From the NCBI GenBank assembly GCA_002099365.1, contig MSED01000003.1:992001-1056000 (forward strand): 64,000 bases of DNA, written 5' to 3'. Under the pieces are notes generated by a model. The model was not told where the DNA came from, searched no databases, and saw only the letters and a program-made list of their open reading frames with translations. This DNA is from Phialophora verrucosa. Its lineage: Eukaryota > Ascomycota > Eurotiomycetes > Chaetothyriales > Herpotrichiellaceae. This document shows positions 1 to 10,637 of the stretch, piece after piece (the stretch's first letter is position 1; every line of letters starts with the position of its first letter). The translations under genes and the position numbers were made by a program.

Positions 1-431
1 TTCGACATGATTGTTCTTCAGCACCACGGAAGATAGCATCGATATAGTGCAGTAGAAACCCGTAGACCGAAACGTAATCGCTGAGCTCGGGCTTGGCTGA
101 CCAAGAAGTTCGGCCCCCTGATCCAGCAGCTCCTCTAATTACACCACGTCAGAATTCGGTAAAGCCGTCGATACAGAGCCGATGTCTACCTGAAATTGAA
201 AGTGGTCAAAAGAAAGCCCTGCTGGAGTAGGAGGCTACCAGCTAGAGCCACCACGGGATCGTCATAAGAGCCGCCTAGGGGAGCGTATGGATGTGCAAAT
301 ATCGCGAAGCTTCGAGCAAACGCCCTGAAGTTCCGCTCAGTCTTTCGCGGGTAGTATATCCGACAATCCAGCTCTATCTCATCGTGGATACTAGGAATGT
401 TGAACGAGGCATTGGGCTTCGGGAGCATCAT
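1..431 (-). CDS. alpha/beta hydrolase, 5' part only
   Basis: This is the N-terminal part of an alpha/beta-hydrolase-fold protein that runs off the left edge. Exon 1 (431-190) starts at MMLPKP and contains a HPYAPLGGSYDDP segment typical of small fungal/bacterial serine hydrolases of this fold. An intron (189-135, GTAGAC...TTAG, 55 nt) joins exon 2 (134-1). The junction restores FNFRGAAGSGGRTSW, the stretch that in this family follows the second beta strand and precedes the nucleophile region. Exon 2 goes on with KPELSDYVSVYGFLLHYI. The GxSxG nucleophile elbow lies beyond the window, so activity cannot be judged. The frame is open to position 1. Confidence 0.75.
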
Positions 432-1633
432 GATGGGCGCCCACTGTCTCGCCGGACTGCCAGCGTCGAGATTGATCGCATCGCCCAGATGGAGGGCGGA
501 GGCAACAACGCACAGCTGTTATTGTTGCTAAAATGTTCGCGCACAGGAGCAGGCAGAAAGCTAAGGCTGTTCAGCCTTCACGTCTCGTGCCAAGTAAAAT
601 CCGCCCTCGCCATGAAAGCAATGCCGCCCTGTAGGATACTACTGGAGCAGTCCCCGGAGCTTGGTTGCCTGCATCGGCAGAACAGCCACCGATAACGCTT
701 TTTAATTAACCTTCCTGGACAATCGTTATAGCGGCGACTAAGGTCTAGGCTTCTCCGGTGCAGGTCATTAGAGAAATGGTCACCCTTACTTTTTATATAC
801 TTTTCATGTTAGAAGAAGCTGCCCAAAACTAAAGCTTGAAACAGTTGCGCATTTGCAGCAGGAGTAGTTATACTGCCACCGCCACCCTCCCATTTGAAAG
901 ACGTGCCCTTGAGCACACTCTCCCCTAATTCAGCCTCATAACTTCGACCCCCTTGGCGGTCGAAGACAGTGTACACAGTAAGCGCCGGGGTTGAAGGCTA
1001 CGATGGAGAATCTGTGCAACAGAGTGGGCGTACCCACAGGTTCTATCTGCCTGTCGTATCTGAACTACTAATGGAGAAGTTCCGCTTTACGCGAAATGTT
1101 AAGGCGCATTCTTTCTATCCGCTCGATGAGAAGGCAACCGACGCCCCGTCTGCGGCCTACACGAGTAGGTTGGGGCACACAACGAGATGATAACCAAAGC
1201 AGGGCGCACTTGGAGATGACCTTCCCACCGCACCTGTCGTATTCATGGCCTGTCTGCCTTGGGGCAAATGCTGCAAATAAAACACCCTCGCTTCCCCAGT
1301 GGCGCCCTCTGCGTCCCGAAGCGGCCTCGAGAGTCCGGTACTCACATCACCCCCCTCCTATGGCTTGATGTCTGCTGTGGAGGCTGATGTAGTATGCGCC
1401 TCACATTGCCCGACTCTTTAGGTCTTCTGAAGATTGTGGCATCCATCCTCGGACCCCCATTCTTGCCCAGTCAAGGTTCGATTTCAATCGAGGCTGAGGA
1501 CTTCCCGTCTCTCTTGCCTCTGCCCTTCGCTATTTTGTGTCGACGAAGAATCTAACCGGTTGGCAAACTTTACTTACGACCAGAGTTTTGGTGTTTGAGG
1601 CCGATATCTTCTTTTGCTTCACCCCTCGAGAAG
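432..1633. other. no gene supported
   Basis: About 1.2 kb between the hydrolase start and the MGCCC protein. Short open frames on both strands (969-1368, 291-695) show no recognisable family, no convincing splice sites and no consistent codon use. It probably holds the 5' regions of both flanking genes, which point away from each other. A shorter in-frame ATG at 1595 belongs to the next gene's leader. Confidence 0.5.
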
Positions 1634-2254
1634 ATGGGCTGCTGCTGCTCTAGTGATCGGTCCTACGACGACGACGGCGGCAACCGCAACTATCAATACC
1701 CATCCTCGAGTTTCCCACAGGCTACCCATGGACGGTACTCCACTGCGCCTTCCCTCTCGGGTCGTTCCCGAACCCCCCCTACGCAGCGGGATAGAGCCAC
1801 GCGCTCCAGCGACATCGCAACCGCGTCGAGGTTCAACTCAGCCGTGGCGGTGTCGTCAAGAAGGCCAGCGATGCCGGTGCGTCCACACATGAACCATGAG
1901 ACAATCCTCTACACGCAGAGATGTACCGACTGCGGGACCGCGACCCATACGTACGTCGAGCGGCACACCCCCAACGGTGGATCGACGTGCACGCACCATA
2001 ACAGCCTTGCCAGCGATATGGCCGGTTTGATGTACGCCGGGAGCAGAAGCACGAGTCACTTGAACAGTCGGAGAATTGGGCATTCTTCCACTCGGACCGC
2101 AAGCAGGAGGCGTCAGACCTCCACGCCAGCACTAACCCAGAGGAACCTGGCCCGTTTGGGGCCCGGGATGAGAGACGCGCCAGCTGCCTCGAGTGTCTCA
2201 ACTGTGAGACGTCGAAGACGGGCTCCGCCGCCATCATACAGAAGTGACGCTTAG
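1634..2254 (+). CDS. small basic protein with N-terminal myristoylation/palmitoylation-type motif
   Basis: A single-exon frame of 206 residues. I chose the ATG at 1634 over an in-frame ATG at 1595 because it gives the N-terminus MGCCCSSD. Gly2 followed by clustered Cys is the classic SH4-like signal for N-myristoylation plus S-palmitoylation, so the product is probably tethered to a membrane. The rest is low-complexity, rich in Ser, Thr and Arg. The middle holds paired Cys and His residues (QRCTDCGTATHTYVERH and TCTHH at about residues 100-125) that could bind a metal. The C-terminus is strongly basic (RRRRR near the end). I do not recognise a named family. The lipid anchor is an inference from the motif; the open frame and Cys/His spacing are seen directly. 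Confidence 0.6.
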   Translation: MGCCCSSDRSYDDDGGNRNYQYPSSSFPQATHGRYSTAPSLSGRSRTPPTQRDRATRSSDIATASRFNSAVAVSSRRPAMPVRPHMNHETILYTQRCTDCGTATHTYVERHTPNGGSTCTHHNSLASDMAGLMYAGSRSTSHLNSRRIGHSSTRTASRRRQTSTPALTQRNLARLGPGMRDAPAASSVSTVRRRRRAPPPSYRSDA

Positions 2255-2680
2255 TTGAGCCCGACCTGCACTGCACTCGGATGCTGGCGCTTTAGGATCC
2301 TGCTGTACGGAATAGGTTGTTCTACTTCCTCGACATGTTTTTCCGAACGCAGTCATTTCAAGGGCTCAACTCAGCCCATTGCATCACAGTTAATCTGGGC
2401 CAGTACTGCATGATAGAGTTTTCTATGCTAGCGAGGCAGCTAAATACATGTACTTCTGTCATTGGGAAGACCTGAGGCCATCTCTTTGAGAGACTCCCAA
2501 GCCTAAGCTGCTTAAGCTTCACATTAAGACGGAAACAGCCCACGGGACACAGTACACGGGCGACTTGGGCCCCGGTCTAGTCGCTACGACTACGTCCCTG
2601 TCCGTGACTCTAGACTGCTTCCTGTGCTCTGTGTTGGGACTTGCGCGAGTACCTGCGCCGTGTGTCCTCAGGCCTGAAGT
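2255..2680. other. intergenic, convergent 3' ends
   Basis: About 425 bp between the stop of the MGCCC protein and the stop of the S28 peptidase gene. The two genes converge here, so this should hold both 3' untranslated regions and polyadenylation signals. No coding signal seen. Confidence 0.5.
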
Positions 2681-4414
2681 TCATAGCTCGTCCCGCTTCC
2701 TTACGCCTCCTTTCGTAGCATTCCACTCCTTCAGCCACGTCTTTACCCGTCGTATCTCCCATTGGTGGGCCGCTCTGATGAAATCCGGCTCCGCACTGAT
2801 ATTGAGAATGCCCGTGCTGTCCCAATGATGGCCCCCACCCGTGATTAGCAGCTGATTCTCCCCATACCGAGTGCTGGCGTTGCGTCCGTGGTAGCACACA
2901 TCCCGCCAGACGTCGCTTCCTCCATCGATCAGCGCAAGCCGCGGGGCAGTCAGGTTGAAGTCCCCGTATTTGTTGTACCAGGTCGAGTTTGGCCCGTCCG
3001 GGGATGGGACCGCCTGCGGTGAGAGAGGCCCCGGCGGAAACGCCCACGTGCACCATTGCTGGGTGTAGTCGAGGCCGATGACGCGGGAGAGGAGCGACGG
3101 CTTGCCGCGGGGTTGGGGCATCTGGTAGGCGCCTTGTTCGGTGCATGTGCTGTAGAGGTAAGATCTGCTGCCGGAGTTGTCGGTGATAGCGTAGAAAGTC
3201 TCTGGCGGGATGTTAGCTATCGTCGTTATCTAAAGCTAGAGACGCGGCCGCGAAGGTCCGCAAGGGGCAACTCACGGTTCTGAGTCGAAAAACATTCAGG
3301 GGTATCGATCAAATCTTCGCTCTCACAGGTCGAGACTATGACTTCCTTGACGTAGTTGGCGTACGCCCCCAGGCCGGTCCAGGCCGATCCGTTCGTGTAG
3401 TTGGCCAGTTGAGTGTCCACGGCCGTGATATTTGCTGGCGCATTCATATCCGTGATGTTGTTGCAGAACCAGAAGAAGTCCGGATTATCGGACGGAGGGC
3501 TCCAACTGAGCTCTTGCCAGGTGTTGGTGGGGTAGTTCATCGGTCCGCCAAGCGGGAACGCAATCTGATCTCTCATTAGCGGTTGGCTCTCGCAGAGACC
3601 GGGTTTGCTTTACTGTCATTGCGAAGTCCCTCAGGTCACTCAGCGTGCCGAGCCCGAAAATCTCCTTCAATTGCTGAATGGCTGCGGTGTTGTTTGTATC
3701 GATTAGATAGTCAATCTTATCGATGATGTTGTTGATGCGGCTGATGCAGTCCGGAGGCCCGTTCTCTTGGATGGGGTCATACCATTCGGGATATCCCACG
3801 ACTGCGTGGATGACACCGGAGGCGGCGATTCCTCCCCAGAGCAGCCCTTCGTACTCCACTAGCGAGAAGGCGGTTTGTGCTCCGGCGAGACTGCCACCAT
3901 ACAATATCCACGGGTGATATGCGGCTGTTAGGTTGTTTCCGCCCGTGACATTGGGGAAAGTAGCATGTTGCGCGAAGTAAGCGTTGTCTGCGATTGTTTG
4001 CTCGGTTGTGAGGAACCGCAGATTGTCAGTTGTGGAATTCTCAAACGGGTACGAGTCTCCATAGTATCTGTTCTCCAGAATGACGCCCAACCCGTCGGTA
4101 GCATTCATGAGGATCTGAATAATGCCGGTCTCGAGATTCGAGAAACGCGACGACCCACTGACCTCGCCGCCAATGTACAGAAAAATGGGCCCGCCCGGCT
4201 TGTAGTACGTATCATCGAACCAGTATCTCTGCTTGAAAGTGGCGTTGGTGTTTGGCGCATACCGGGGGCTGGTTTGGAAGTGATCGATCGGTTGATCAAA
4301 GGTGTAGGCTGTGTAAGTTGTCGGTCTTCCGTTTTTACCTAGAGGACCGACTTGCGCCGCAGCAAGGCCAATGCCAGCCGTGAAGGCTAAGAGCAGAGCT
4401 TTGAAGGACTGCAT
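2681..4414 (-). CDS. secreted serine peptidase, family S28 (Pro-Xaa carboxypeptidase type)
   Basis: Three exons: 4414-3614, 3564-3276 and 3201-2681, giving 536 residues. Residues 1-20 form a hydrophobic signal peptide (KALLLAF...AAAQ). The body is S28-like: YTFDQPIDHF, RYWFDDTYYKPGGPIFLYIGG, a nucleophile motif GGSLAGA where GGSYxG is usual, an acid region GGSDVWRD and the catalytic His in GGGHHWDS. Many NxS/T sites fit secretion. Intron 1 (3613-3565) joins FAMT to IAFPLGGPMNYP. Intron 2 (3275-3202) joins ECFSTQN to QTFYAITDN. S28 enzymes cleave after proline at the peptide C- or N-terminus, usually in acid surroundings. The oddity is the C-terminus, KRDEL, which resembles an ER-retrieval signal (HDEL/KDEL) and conflicts with simple secretion. 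Confidence 0.9.
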
Positions 4415-5863
4415 AATCGTGGTAACTGTGTTCGACCAACTGCAAACTCACCTCTACTGAATACAGTTCCGGCGAGGACCACACTAGACGTCGCAATACA
4501 ACGTTCCACGGTTGGCTTCAAGTACCCTGCCAGCTCGCCTGGGTGTCGCCATCGTAATGTCGTGCTACAAACCGTGGTGGGCGGGGGTTGTCCGTCCCCG
4601 GCAGGTACACAACTGCTGTCCACAAGGGTGCATGGTTAAGCTCCGGGAAAGCTTGCTGAAGCTTGAACGCCGGTGACATCAGGTGAATCCTACTGGACGG
4701 TTCAAGATCTGTTATAACTTGAGTGACATAGTCAGTTGATCTTTACCGGGGTGGGCCGGTTGCAAGCTCCTTGCGAGGTTGCATTTGGAGGGGCAATCGG
4801 GGCCGCAAAGAGCAATTCAGCGTACGATAATGCACGCGCAATTCCTTCGGGAGCACGCGGCACAGCTAGGATCGGCGCCTTCCCTTCTGCGGGCTTGGTC
4901 AAGAGCTTCTGAGCATTGGAAGGATTGTATCGTGCGATAAGACCTGGGACACGCTCATAACAGGATCAAAAGCAGGGCCGAAACCAGCTGTCTGGAGCTG
5001 TGTATCTATGCTCAGCCGCTAAACCCCTTTGGTCGTGTCGAGAGATCGCGAGATCGCGAGCTGATACGCGTCTCACGATTCTTTCAGTTGCCGAACAACT
5101 TACCACCCTTTAAATCATACGTGCCAGAGAGCTCGAGCATGACTAGACCCAGGATATTACACGAAACTGATCTCGTATATTGATTTCGCCGCACTGACAT
5201 GCATATTTTGCACGTCACACTTTACGTGAGTTTCCTGGGTCGCGCACCACCATTCTGAGCATTGATCATCATCCCGGCGAGTCTTCATTCCTGACTCGTT
5301 CATAGCCTTTTCCCATGAGTAGGCCAAATGCTAGCTCCATACCATAAATGGATCGTGTCGAAGACTGCCCCCTCCTCCCTGACTCACTAGGTGTAATTTA
5401 GGTGACTCTGGCCCTCATGCTCTGGGCATCCACAAGATATGGAGCTCACCACGAGTCTTGATCCGGTGTTGCGAGCATGTTCCTACGCCCTCGTCAAATT
5501 AGACCATCCCAGCCCAACGAAAGTTCAATCCTGCTGCAGTTTGAAGCACGGTTTGACTCCATTTATCACTCGGTAGCGGGGTACGGGATGCAAATTTGTT
5601 CAATAGTGCCAAGTCTCCGCTCCGGATGCACACGGTGGAATACCTGCTCAGCCGTCTACAGCTGCACTTGTGTTCAAGGCCAAGCTTGGCTTGCACACTG
5701 TGACGCTCGATCAACAAAACGAATGAACCGGATTTCTGCTTGCGCCATCGAGGTAGAGCCACCACAGCTCTAAGAACCCAGCCCCAGACTTTGGGAATCA
5801 TGCAAGTCATGCTCCGGTTTTCCCAGTGGTTCGGAGCCACCGTCCAAAGCTATAAGTACTACA
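4415..5863. other. no gene supported; upstream region of the S28 gene
   Basis: About 1.45 kb. Open frames are short and unrelated to any family I know. A small direct repeat (GAGATCGC twice) lies near 5041-5058. The first few hundred bases should contain the S28 promoter. Nothing else can be supported. Confidence 0.45.
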
Positions 5864-6690
5864 ATGCTCTCAGCACAGAGATTCACTGCTGGTGATTTTG
5901 TCTTAGAATTCTGTTCGCGAACCAACGAGAGATCAGTTATGGCACGGCTGGTTGCAGGATGGGCTCCCTGCTCACTCTTGGCGCAACTTGCAAATGCGAC
6001 CAAGTATGGCACAATCGGTTACGGCATCAACATCTACCATCCCTTCTGCTGCTATGCCTGCCACGACGCGTTGGCCATGGTGTACCTCAAGTTCACCACC
6101 TTTTCGGAGTCCCTTGGGCCCATGTTGGCATGTCGATGAAACTCCTCAAACGCATGGACATTGACATGGCAGGTTCTACCAGCGATGAATGCCATGCAAC
6201 CGACGAGCCATGTTTGCGGTCTTTCGCCTACTGTGTCGTCTAGGGCTTTCTTATGAGAAGTAGAAGTCATACTTCCGAGCGATGACTGCAAATGGACTGC
6301 CAGTTCCTTCGCTGGACGACTCCATACCAACTGTTTCCCCAAGAGAAGAGCTCTCCGAGCATGCTATGTGGCTCAACGATACAATGCGGGTCAACAAGGC
6401 ATATTGGAAATCTGACAGTGGGACCATTGACGAGTTTGAGCATTCAGAAGTATATCACGTGCGGTTCTCGTAAGTGAGCTCTGGCCACCTAGATACGGAC
6501 TATCCTAGCCCATGCGGAAACAGCATTACCGTTGTGGCTCTGAACGTTGGCATACCGCTGCTGGCGGGCTTATGGCTGTGGCTGACCGCTCTGCTTCCGA
6601 CGAACCTGCGGCAGGGCAGACTCGTTGTCTGGCTGCAAGCCAGCTTTTTCGTGCCGACGGTTCTGCAGAAACGACATTCTTAACCGCTGC
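5864..6690 (+). pseudogene. ferric-reductase-like (FRE) membrane protein remnant, frameshifted
   Basis: Pieces of the N-terminal part of a fungal ferric-chelate-reductase-like protein lie in order but in different frames. Frame 2 carries GTIGYGINIYHPFCCYACHDAL (about 5990-6075). Frame 1 then carries HVGMSMKLLKRMDIDM and STSDECHATDEPCL (6120-6240). Frame 3 carries NGLPVPSLDDSIP, EELSEHAMWLNDTM and EFEHSEVYHVRFS (6282-6473). After a possible short intron a transmembrane helix VVALNVGIPLLAGLWLWL follows (about 6535-6600). The family normally continues with the ferric-reductase core and FAD/NADP domains; none are present. At least two frame changes and the missing C-terminal half argue for a dead, truncated gene. 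The family assignment rests on the GYGI...C..AC and SxDECxATD patterns and is moderate. Confidence 0.55.
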
Positions 6691-6722
6691 TAGTCAGACT
6701 CGGTTACCCCCTTAACCGCAGT

Positions 6723-7190
6723 ATGACGAGTCTGCTCGCGCTCGAATTGAGTATGCCAGAGATTCTGAAGAGGAAGAGCCAATGGCCAGAACCATTGCTT
6801 GTACCACGTTACCGTGAGGCCAGAGTCAAATATCAGCAAGCGCTCCTTGCCTTGGCTAGGAGGTTCATACGGATATCTGCCCTGACTTTGAATTTGCCAG
6901 AAGATCATGTCGACAACATGGTAACCCAACTGCTCGCTGGAGTCCGCATATTGCATTATCCCCCACGAATGGCTCAGATGGGCGACAACTCGTGCTTGGG
7001 GATAATGAATGTGTGTGGCCCTCCTTTCAGCCACGCTTGGAATTGTTCCCGTGCTGATTCTGTTAGACTTCACAAATAATAGTCCGGCCCATCAGCGAGA
7101 ATCCTTCATTGGAAGTTCTGAGTTTCAATGGTGAATTGGATCAAACTCTACCCCAAACCTGGCTGGTTTGTGGTCAACCGGCCCGACATG
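6723..7190 (+). pseudogene. 2-oxoglutarate/Fe(II)-dependent oxygenase (DIOX) fragment
   Basis: The frame starting near 6723 reads QWPEPLLVPRYREARVKYQQ, then ALARRFIRISALTLNLPEDH and AGVRILHYPP. These match the region between the DIOX_N domain and the catalytic jelly roll of fungal isopenicillin-N-synthase-like oxygenases. Downstream, LEVLSFNGE and KLYPKPGWFVVNRPDM appear in different frames (about 7115-7190), which is where the family has its EVLNxxGxW and FVVNxGD segments. The HxD...H iron ligands are not recoverable. It starts just after the ferric-reductase-like remnant stops, so the two may have been joined by deletion. The call is a decayed gene, not a functional enzyme. Confidence 0.55.
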
Positions 7191-7756
7191 TAATGTCGTT
7201 CGACGCCCAGATGTCGTGCGTGCGCTGGTTCTAGTTCGGACAAACACTGTCACTCAGGGCCGTCCCGGCGACGTTGAGGGAACGTGCTAGATTGTTGCCT
7301 TGGCAAGAGAGCAGTTCCCCCATGGCGCTTATACCAGATTATCTGCGGCCTACTAGCTCGGCCCGTCTTTCGGCCCGGAAGCAGACAGACTAGTACAACC
7401 CTGGACAATCAGCGCATTGCTGAACTACTCGTGGAAATCGGATCGAGCCGAACACAACCAAAGCCCGCTCCGAGTGGCCTAGGCACCCAGGAACTTTAGA
7501 AGATCTGCCTCCTCAATTAATTCATAGTAGTGCGAACCAAGTCCCTTCTCCTTTCGGTATCGCTATGCTCACTCCGTCGACACCGGCGTGGCGCCAATCA
7601 TACTAGCGAATACAGAGACACTACGACCTTCCTTCACATCTTGCGAACGGGCGTGTGACTGTGGACATAATAATACCGGCGCCCGGACGCCTGCTACATC
7701 CTCGGCCTTTGATTCAAGTCAGAATTACATGTAGGTCTTGAGACACTTTTTGCACC
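7191..7756. other. upstream region of the cupin gene
   Basis: About 565 bp with no supported gene. It holds the first exact TCGG-N6-CCGA palindrome of the central cluster (7438-7451), about 305 bp before the cupin start codon. The ORF at 7284-7499 shows no family resemblance. Confidence 0.6.
7438..7451. promoter_or_regulatory. TCGG-N6-CCGA palindrome, cupin promoter
   Basis: Exact inverted repeat TCGGATCGAGCCGA. Zn2Cys6 dimers such as yeast Ppr1 and Aspergillus UaY bind CGG half-sites inverted with a six-base spacer. This is one of six exact copies, all in promoter regions between 7.4 and 28.2 kb. Its binding factor is unknown. Confidence 0.65.
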
Positions 7757-8416
7757 ATGGTCGTCCACGTTCAAAAATATCTTTTGCCGCCGACGGCGTT
7801 GATACCCAACTCGCCTTACCCGCTCCTACATTACACGGGACTCAAGTCGCCTGGGACTGATAATATCAAGGCGGCCGACATGTACGATCTCTTCACCCAG
7901 AACGGCTGGCGCGTCCAGTGGATATACCGTTATGGCCCTACTCAGAGATCCCACTACCACGGCGGTGCGCATGAATGTATGGTCGTCCTTTCCGGGACTG
8001 CCACAATCCGATTTGGTGTCGCCGATACTTCGCTGGATATGGACGAGAACACCAACGGACACGCTCGGGAACCAGGAGGGATCGAGATCGAAGCCAAAGC
8101 GGGAGATGTCTTTCTTCTCCCGGCGGGCACGGCTCACAAGACATACAACACTAAACCCGAGGCCGAATTCACCCTGCTCAGTCCGGGAAATGGACATGGC
8201 ATCCGCGCGGATGATGCCAGAGCGGCGCTGGCCAATGTCAAACTATCCGGTTTCACCATGCTCGGCGCTTATCCGGAGAACGGCTGTGATTGGGATTCAA
8301 AGAGAGGGGGTGAGGATGTCGGGTGCTACGAGAAGATTTGGGCCGTCGAAAAACCAGACAAGGATCCAGTCTTGGGGAAGTCTCCAGAGGGACTCTGTGG
8401 ACAGTGGACAAGATGA
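7757..8416 (+). CDS. cupin-domain protein (YjlB-like)
   Basis: A single exon of 219 residues. The core is one RmlC-like cupin: HYHGGAHECMVVLSGTATIRFG is the first cupin motif (His/His/Glu metal-ligand type) and GDVFLLPAGTAHKT is the second with the last His. The protein resembles the YjlB-type cupins found in bacteria and fungi, whose reaction is not firmly known. The intact ligands suggest a metal-binding isomerase, dioxygenase or sensor. It is the leftmost intact gene of the central cluster and has an exact TCGG-N6-CCGA site about 305 bp upstream, so it is probably co-regulated with the enzymes to its right. Confidence 0.8.
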   Translation: MVVHVQKYLLPPTALIPNSPYPLLHYTGLKSPGTDNIKAADMYDLFTQNGWRVQWIYRYGPTQRSHYHGGAHECMVVLSGTATIRFGVADTSLDMDENTNGHAREPGGIEIEAKAGDVFLLPAGTAHKTYNTKPEAEFTLLSPGNGHGIRADDARAALANVKLSGFTMLGAYPENGCDWDSKRGGEDVGCYEKIWAVEKPDKDPVLGKSPEGLCGQWTR

Positions 8417-9114
8417 GGCTTCGATCGAGGGGTGGAGGATCGGTGACATTCCTCAATGTGGGAGATCGGGTACTTCGACAAGGAGGATTCAATGTTCAAC
8501 CGTTGGGCCAGCTCAACGAGCAATCGGGTAGCGCGTTGGATGAGTGTATCTCCTGGCTTTTAGAGCGTGGCCCGTCTCTGCGGGTGATCGAGAGACTCTC
8601 GTTGGCTTTGCACCAAGCAACATTGTCCGCTTATGGGAGCGCGAGTTAAAAGTGTATAGTATAGGAGAAAGAAACGCCGGGTAAGGTACGATGGGTTATG
8701 ATGGAAAGCGATTGACCAGAACGCTGTTCTCGATAAGGTCTGTACTGCCAATCAACAGACGGAGCGTGTTGGGTGAGGAGAATGGTCGTCGCTCCAAACA
8801 CTACTGAATGTAGGACGCGCAACGCGTATTCCAGTTCTCGAAGCTTACCGACCACCTGATCCTGCTCGAGCCCCAAATACCCGAGACAGCATTTGTTTAC
8901 CCAAGGACAAGCTGGGTTTGGACTGATGAAACAATCTATTGCTCTAAGGCTAGATACGGAATGGGTTGCCAAGTTGATGTGGTGGGAGAGATATTTGCCA
9001 TAGATCGCAGTTCCACCACCCTCTAGAGGTAGACTTGATAGGGGGAGTGGACAACTCCTGCTCCTCATGGCACAAGGTCTCTTCTTCCTCTCCAAACACA
9101 CAGGGATGAAGTGA
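8417..9114. other. intergenic, convergent 3' ends
   Basis: About 700 bp between the cupin stop and the permease stop; the genes converge. Open frames here are shadows. No coding or regulatory feature can be supported. Confidence 0.5.
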
Positions 9115-10637
9115 CTAAAACAAACTGTTGTCGACACATGTGAAGGGGCCGTGCACGGTGGACGTTGAGCTGTTGAATAGGATGATAAGCCCCTCGATGG
9201 CAGCCCACATGCCTGCAACGCACAGGAAGGCCGAACAAGCAACTAACAAGTAGTGCAGAAGTGACTTGACCGTCATCTTCCAGTCTCTGAACTGGTTCTC
9301 CCAGTTGAGGTGTAGCCAGCATGCTGCCGGGATTCCGTAGGAGAACCAGACAGAAATCAAAGCGGACGCGACGCCGATGATGGAGTTGAAGCTGGGAATG
9401 GCATTGGCAATGATGAAGCAAATCGTCCAGAAGGCCGTACCAAGGCCGATCCAGATGCCCCAAGTCTTGACGGTATTCATGGTCCCCTGGTCGGGGATCT
9501 TGAGCCAGTCGCGCATGACGGCGACGTACAAGAACTTGATGCCCGCGTGACCGTACAACATGCCGCTGTTGAACAGAGTGATGAGGACAATGCCGTACGC
9601 CGCTTTTGCTGGGATTAGGGGTGCCGAGCCCAGCGCCGGGGACGTCGTGTACTGTCCTGCCAATCCGTAGATGGCGGTGCCGGCGACAATGTACAAGGGA
9701 ATACCAAACGACTGCAGCATGTACATTGCCGGCATGAAATCCTTCGCAGGGTCTTTCATCTCCGCCATGATGGTGATCAAGGCCTGTCTGCCACCAAAAG
9801 AGTAGACAATGCTCATGAAGGAAGAGAGACCCTCCCGGAACGTCGGATGTCCGAACCACTGCATCTCTTTGTGCCAATCTGGCTCAGCTTGTTGTGGTCT
9901 GTCGACTGCCAGTGAAATGATGACGATGAAAAGTGGGACAATGATGCCGACAATGGCGGGTCCTGGATGGATTATTAGCGACTAATAGTGGAGGGTAACA
10001 TAGAGTGACGGAGAGACAACTCACCTGAGAACCAGGCCACGAAGTTCATCGATCGTGGGATGGTGAGCACGTAGCAGCAGACCACGGCAATTCCCACGAA
10101 GCCCACGGTGCAGACGCTGTGGCTACTCAAGGTGTTGAAGGCCACGCTCATGGTCAACGAGGCCGACGCACAGGTAAACGTAACGTTGATCATCCAGCCG
10201 ATGGCACCGATGATGTACAATGGTTTCCCGCCCAGAACCTCCATCAGGTCTGCAATGTTGTCGACGTGCGGAGCTCGTTTCCAGTACTGCAAGTAGATCC
10301 ATGGCGTGTATGTTGCGAGGAGGCCGATGAAGAGCATCGCAATCAGTCCCGGAATGAGTCCCAAAACCCTGCACACCGATGCCAGACTCAGGATTCCCAG
10401 TCCAATCTCGACATGAATAAAGACCATCAAGGTCTTGTATCGGCCAAGTACACGATATTGCTTGCCCCCAGCCTGAGCGGCCTCTCCGAAGAAGCCCCGG
10501 CGATTGACCCCCGTGTCCAGGTTGCCGACGTCCACACTCTCAGTGTCGGGCTCCACTCCCATGGCATGGAATTCCTTCATGAGTTTCTTGTCGTCACCCT
10601 TTTCAGTCAAGGATTTTGGGGCTTCGATGACAGACAT
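9115..10637 (-). CDS. amino-acid permease, AAAP family (Mtr-like)
   Basis: Two exons (10637-10025 and 9962-9115; intron 62 nt) give 486 residues. The start MSVIEAPKSL was preferred to an in-frame ATG at 10691. After a hydrophilic cytosolic N-terminus, the sequence has about eleven hydrophobic helices. The first is GRYKTLMVFIHVEIGLGILSL, with the glycine-rich GLGILS loop typical of Aa_trans proteins. Others include YIIGAIGWMINVTFTC and AYGIVLITLFNSGMLYGHAG. It resembles the Neurospora Mtr neutral/aromatic amino-acid permease group. It would bring an amino acid or similar amine into the cell, matching the transaminases and RidA in the same block. Unlike most neighbours, no exact TCGG-N6-CCGA site was seen in its upstream 950 bp. 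Confidence 0.87.
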
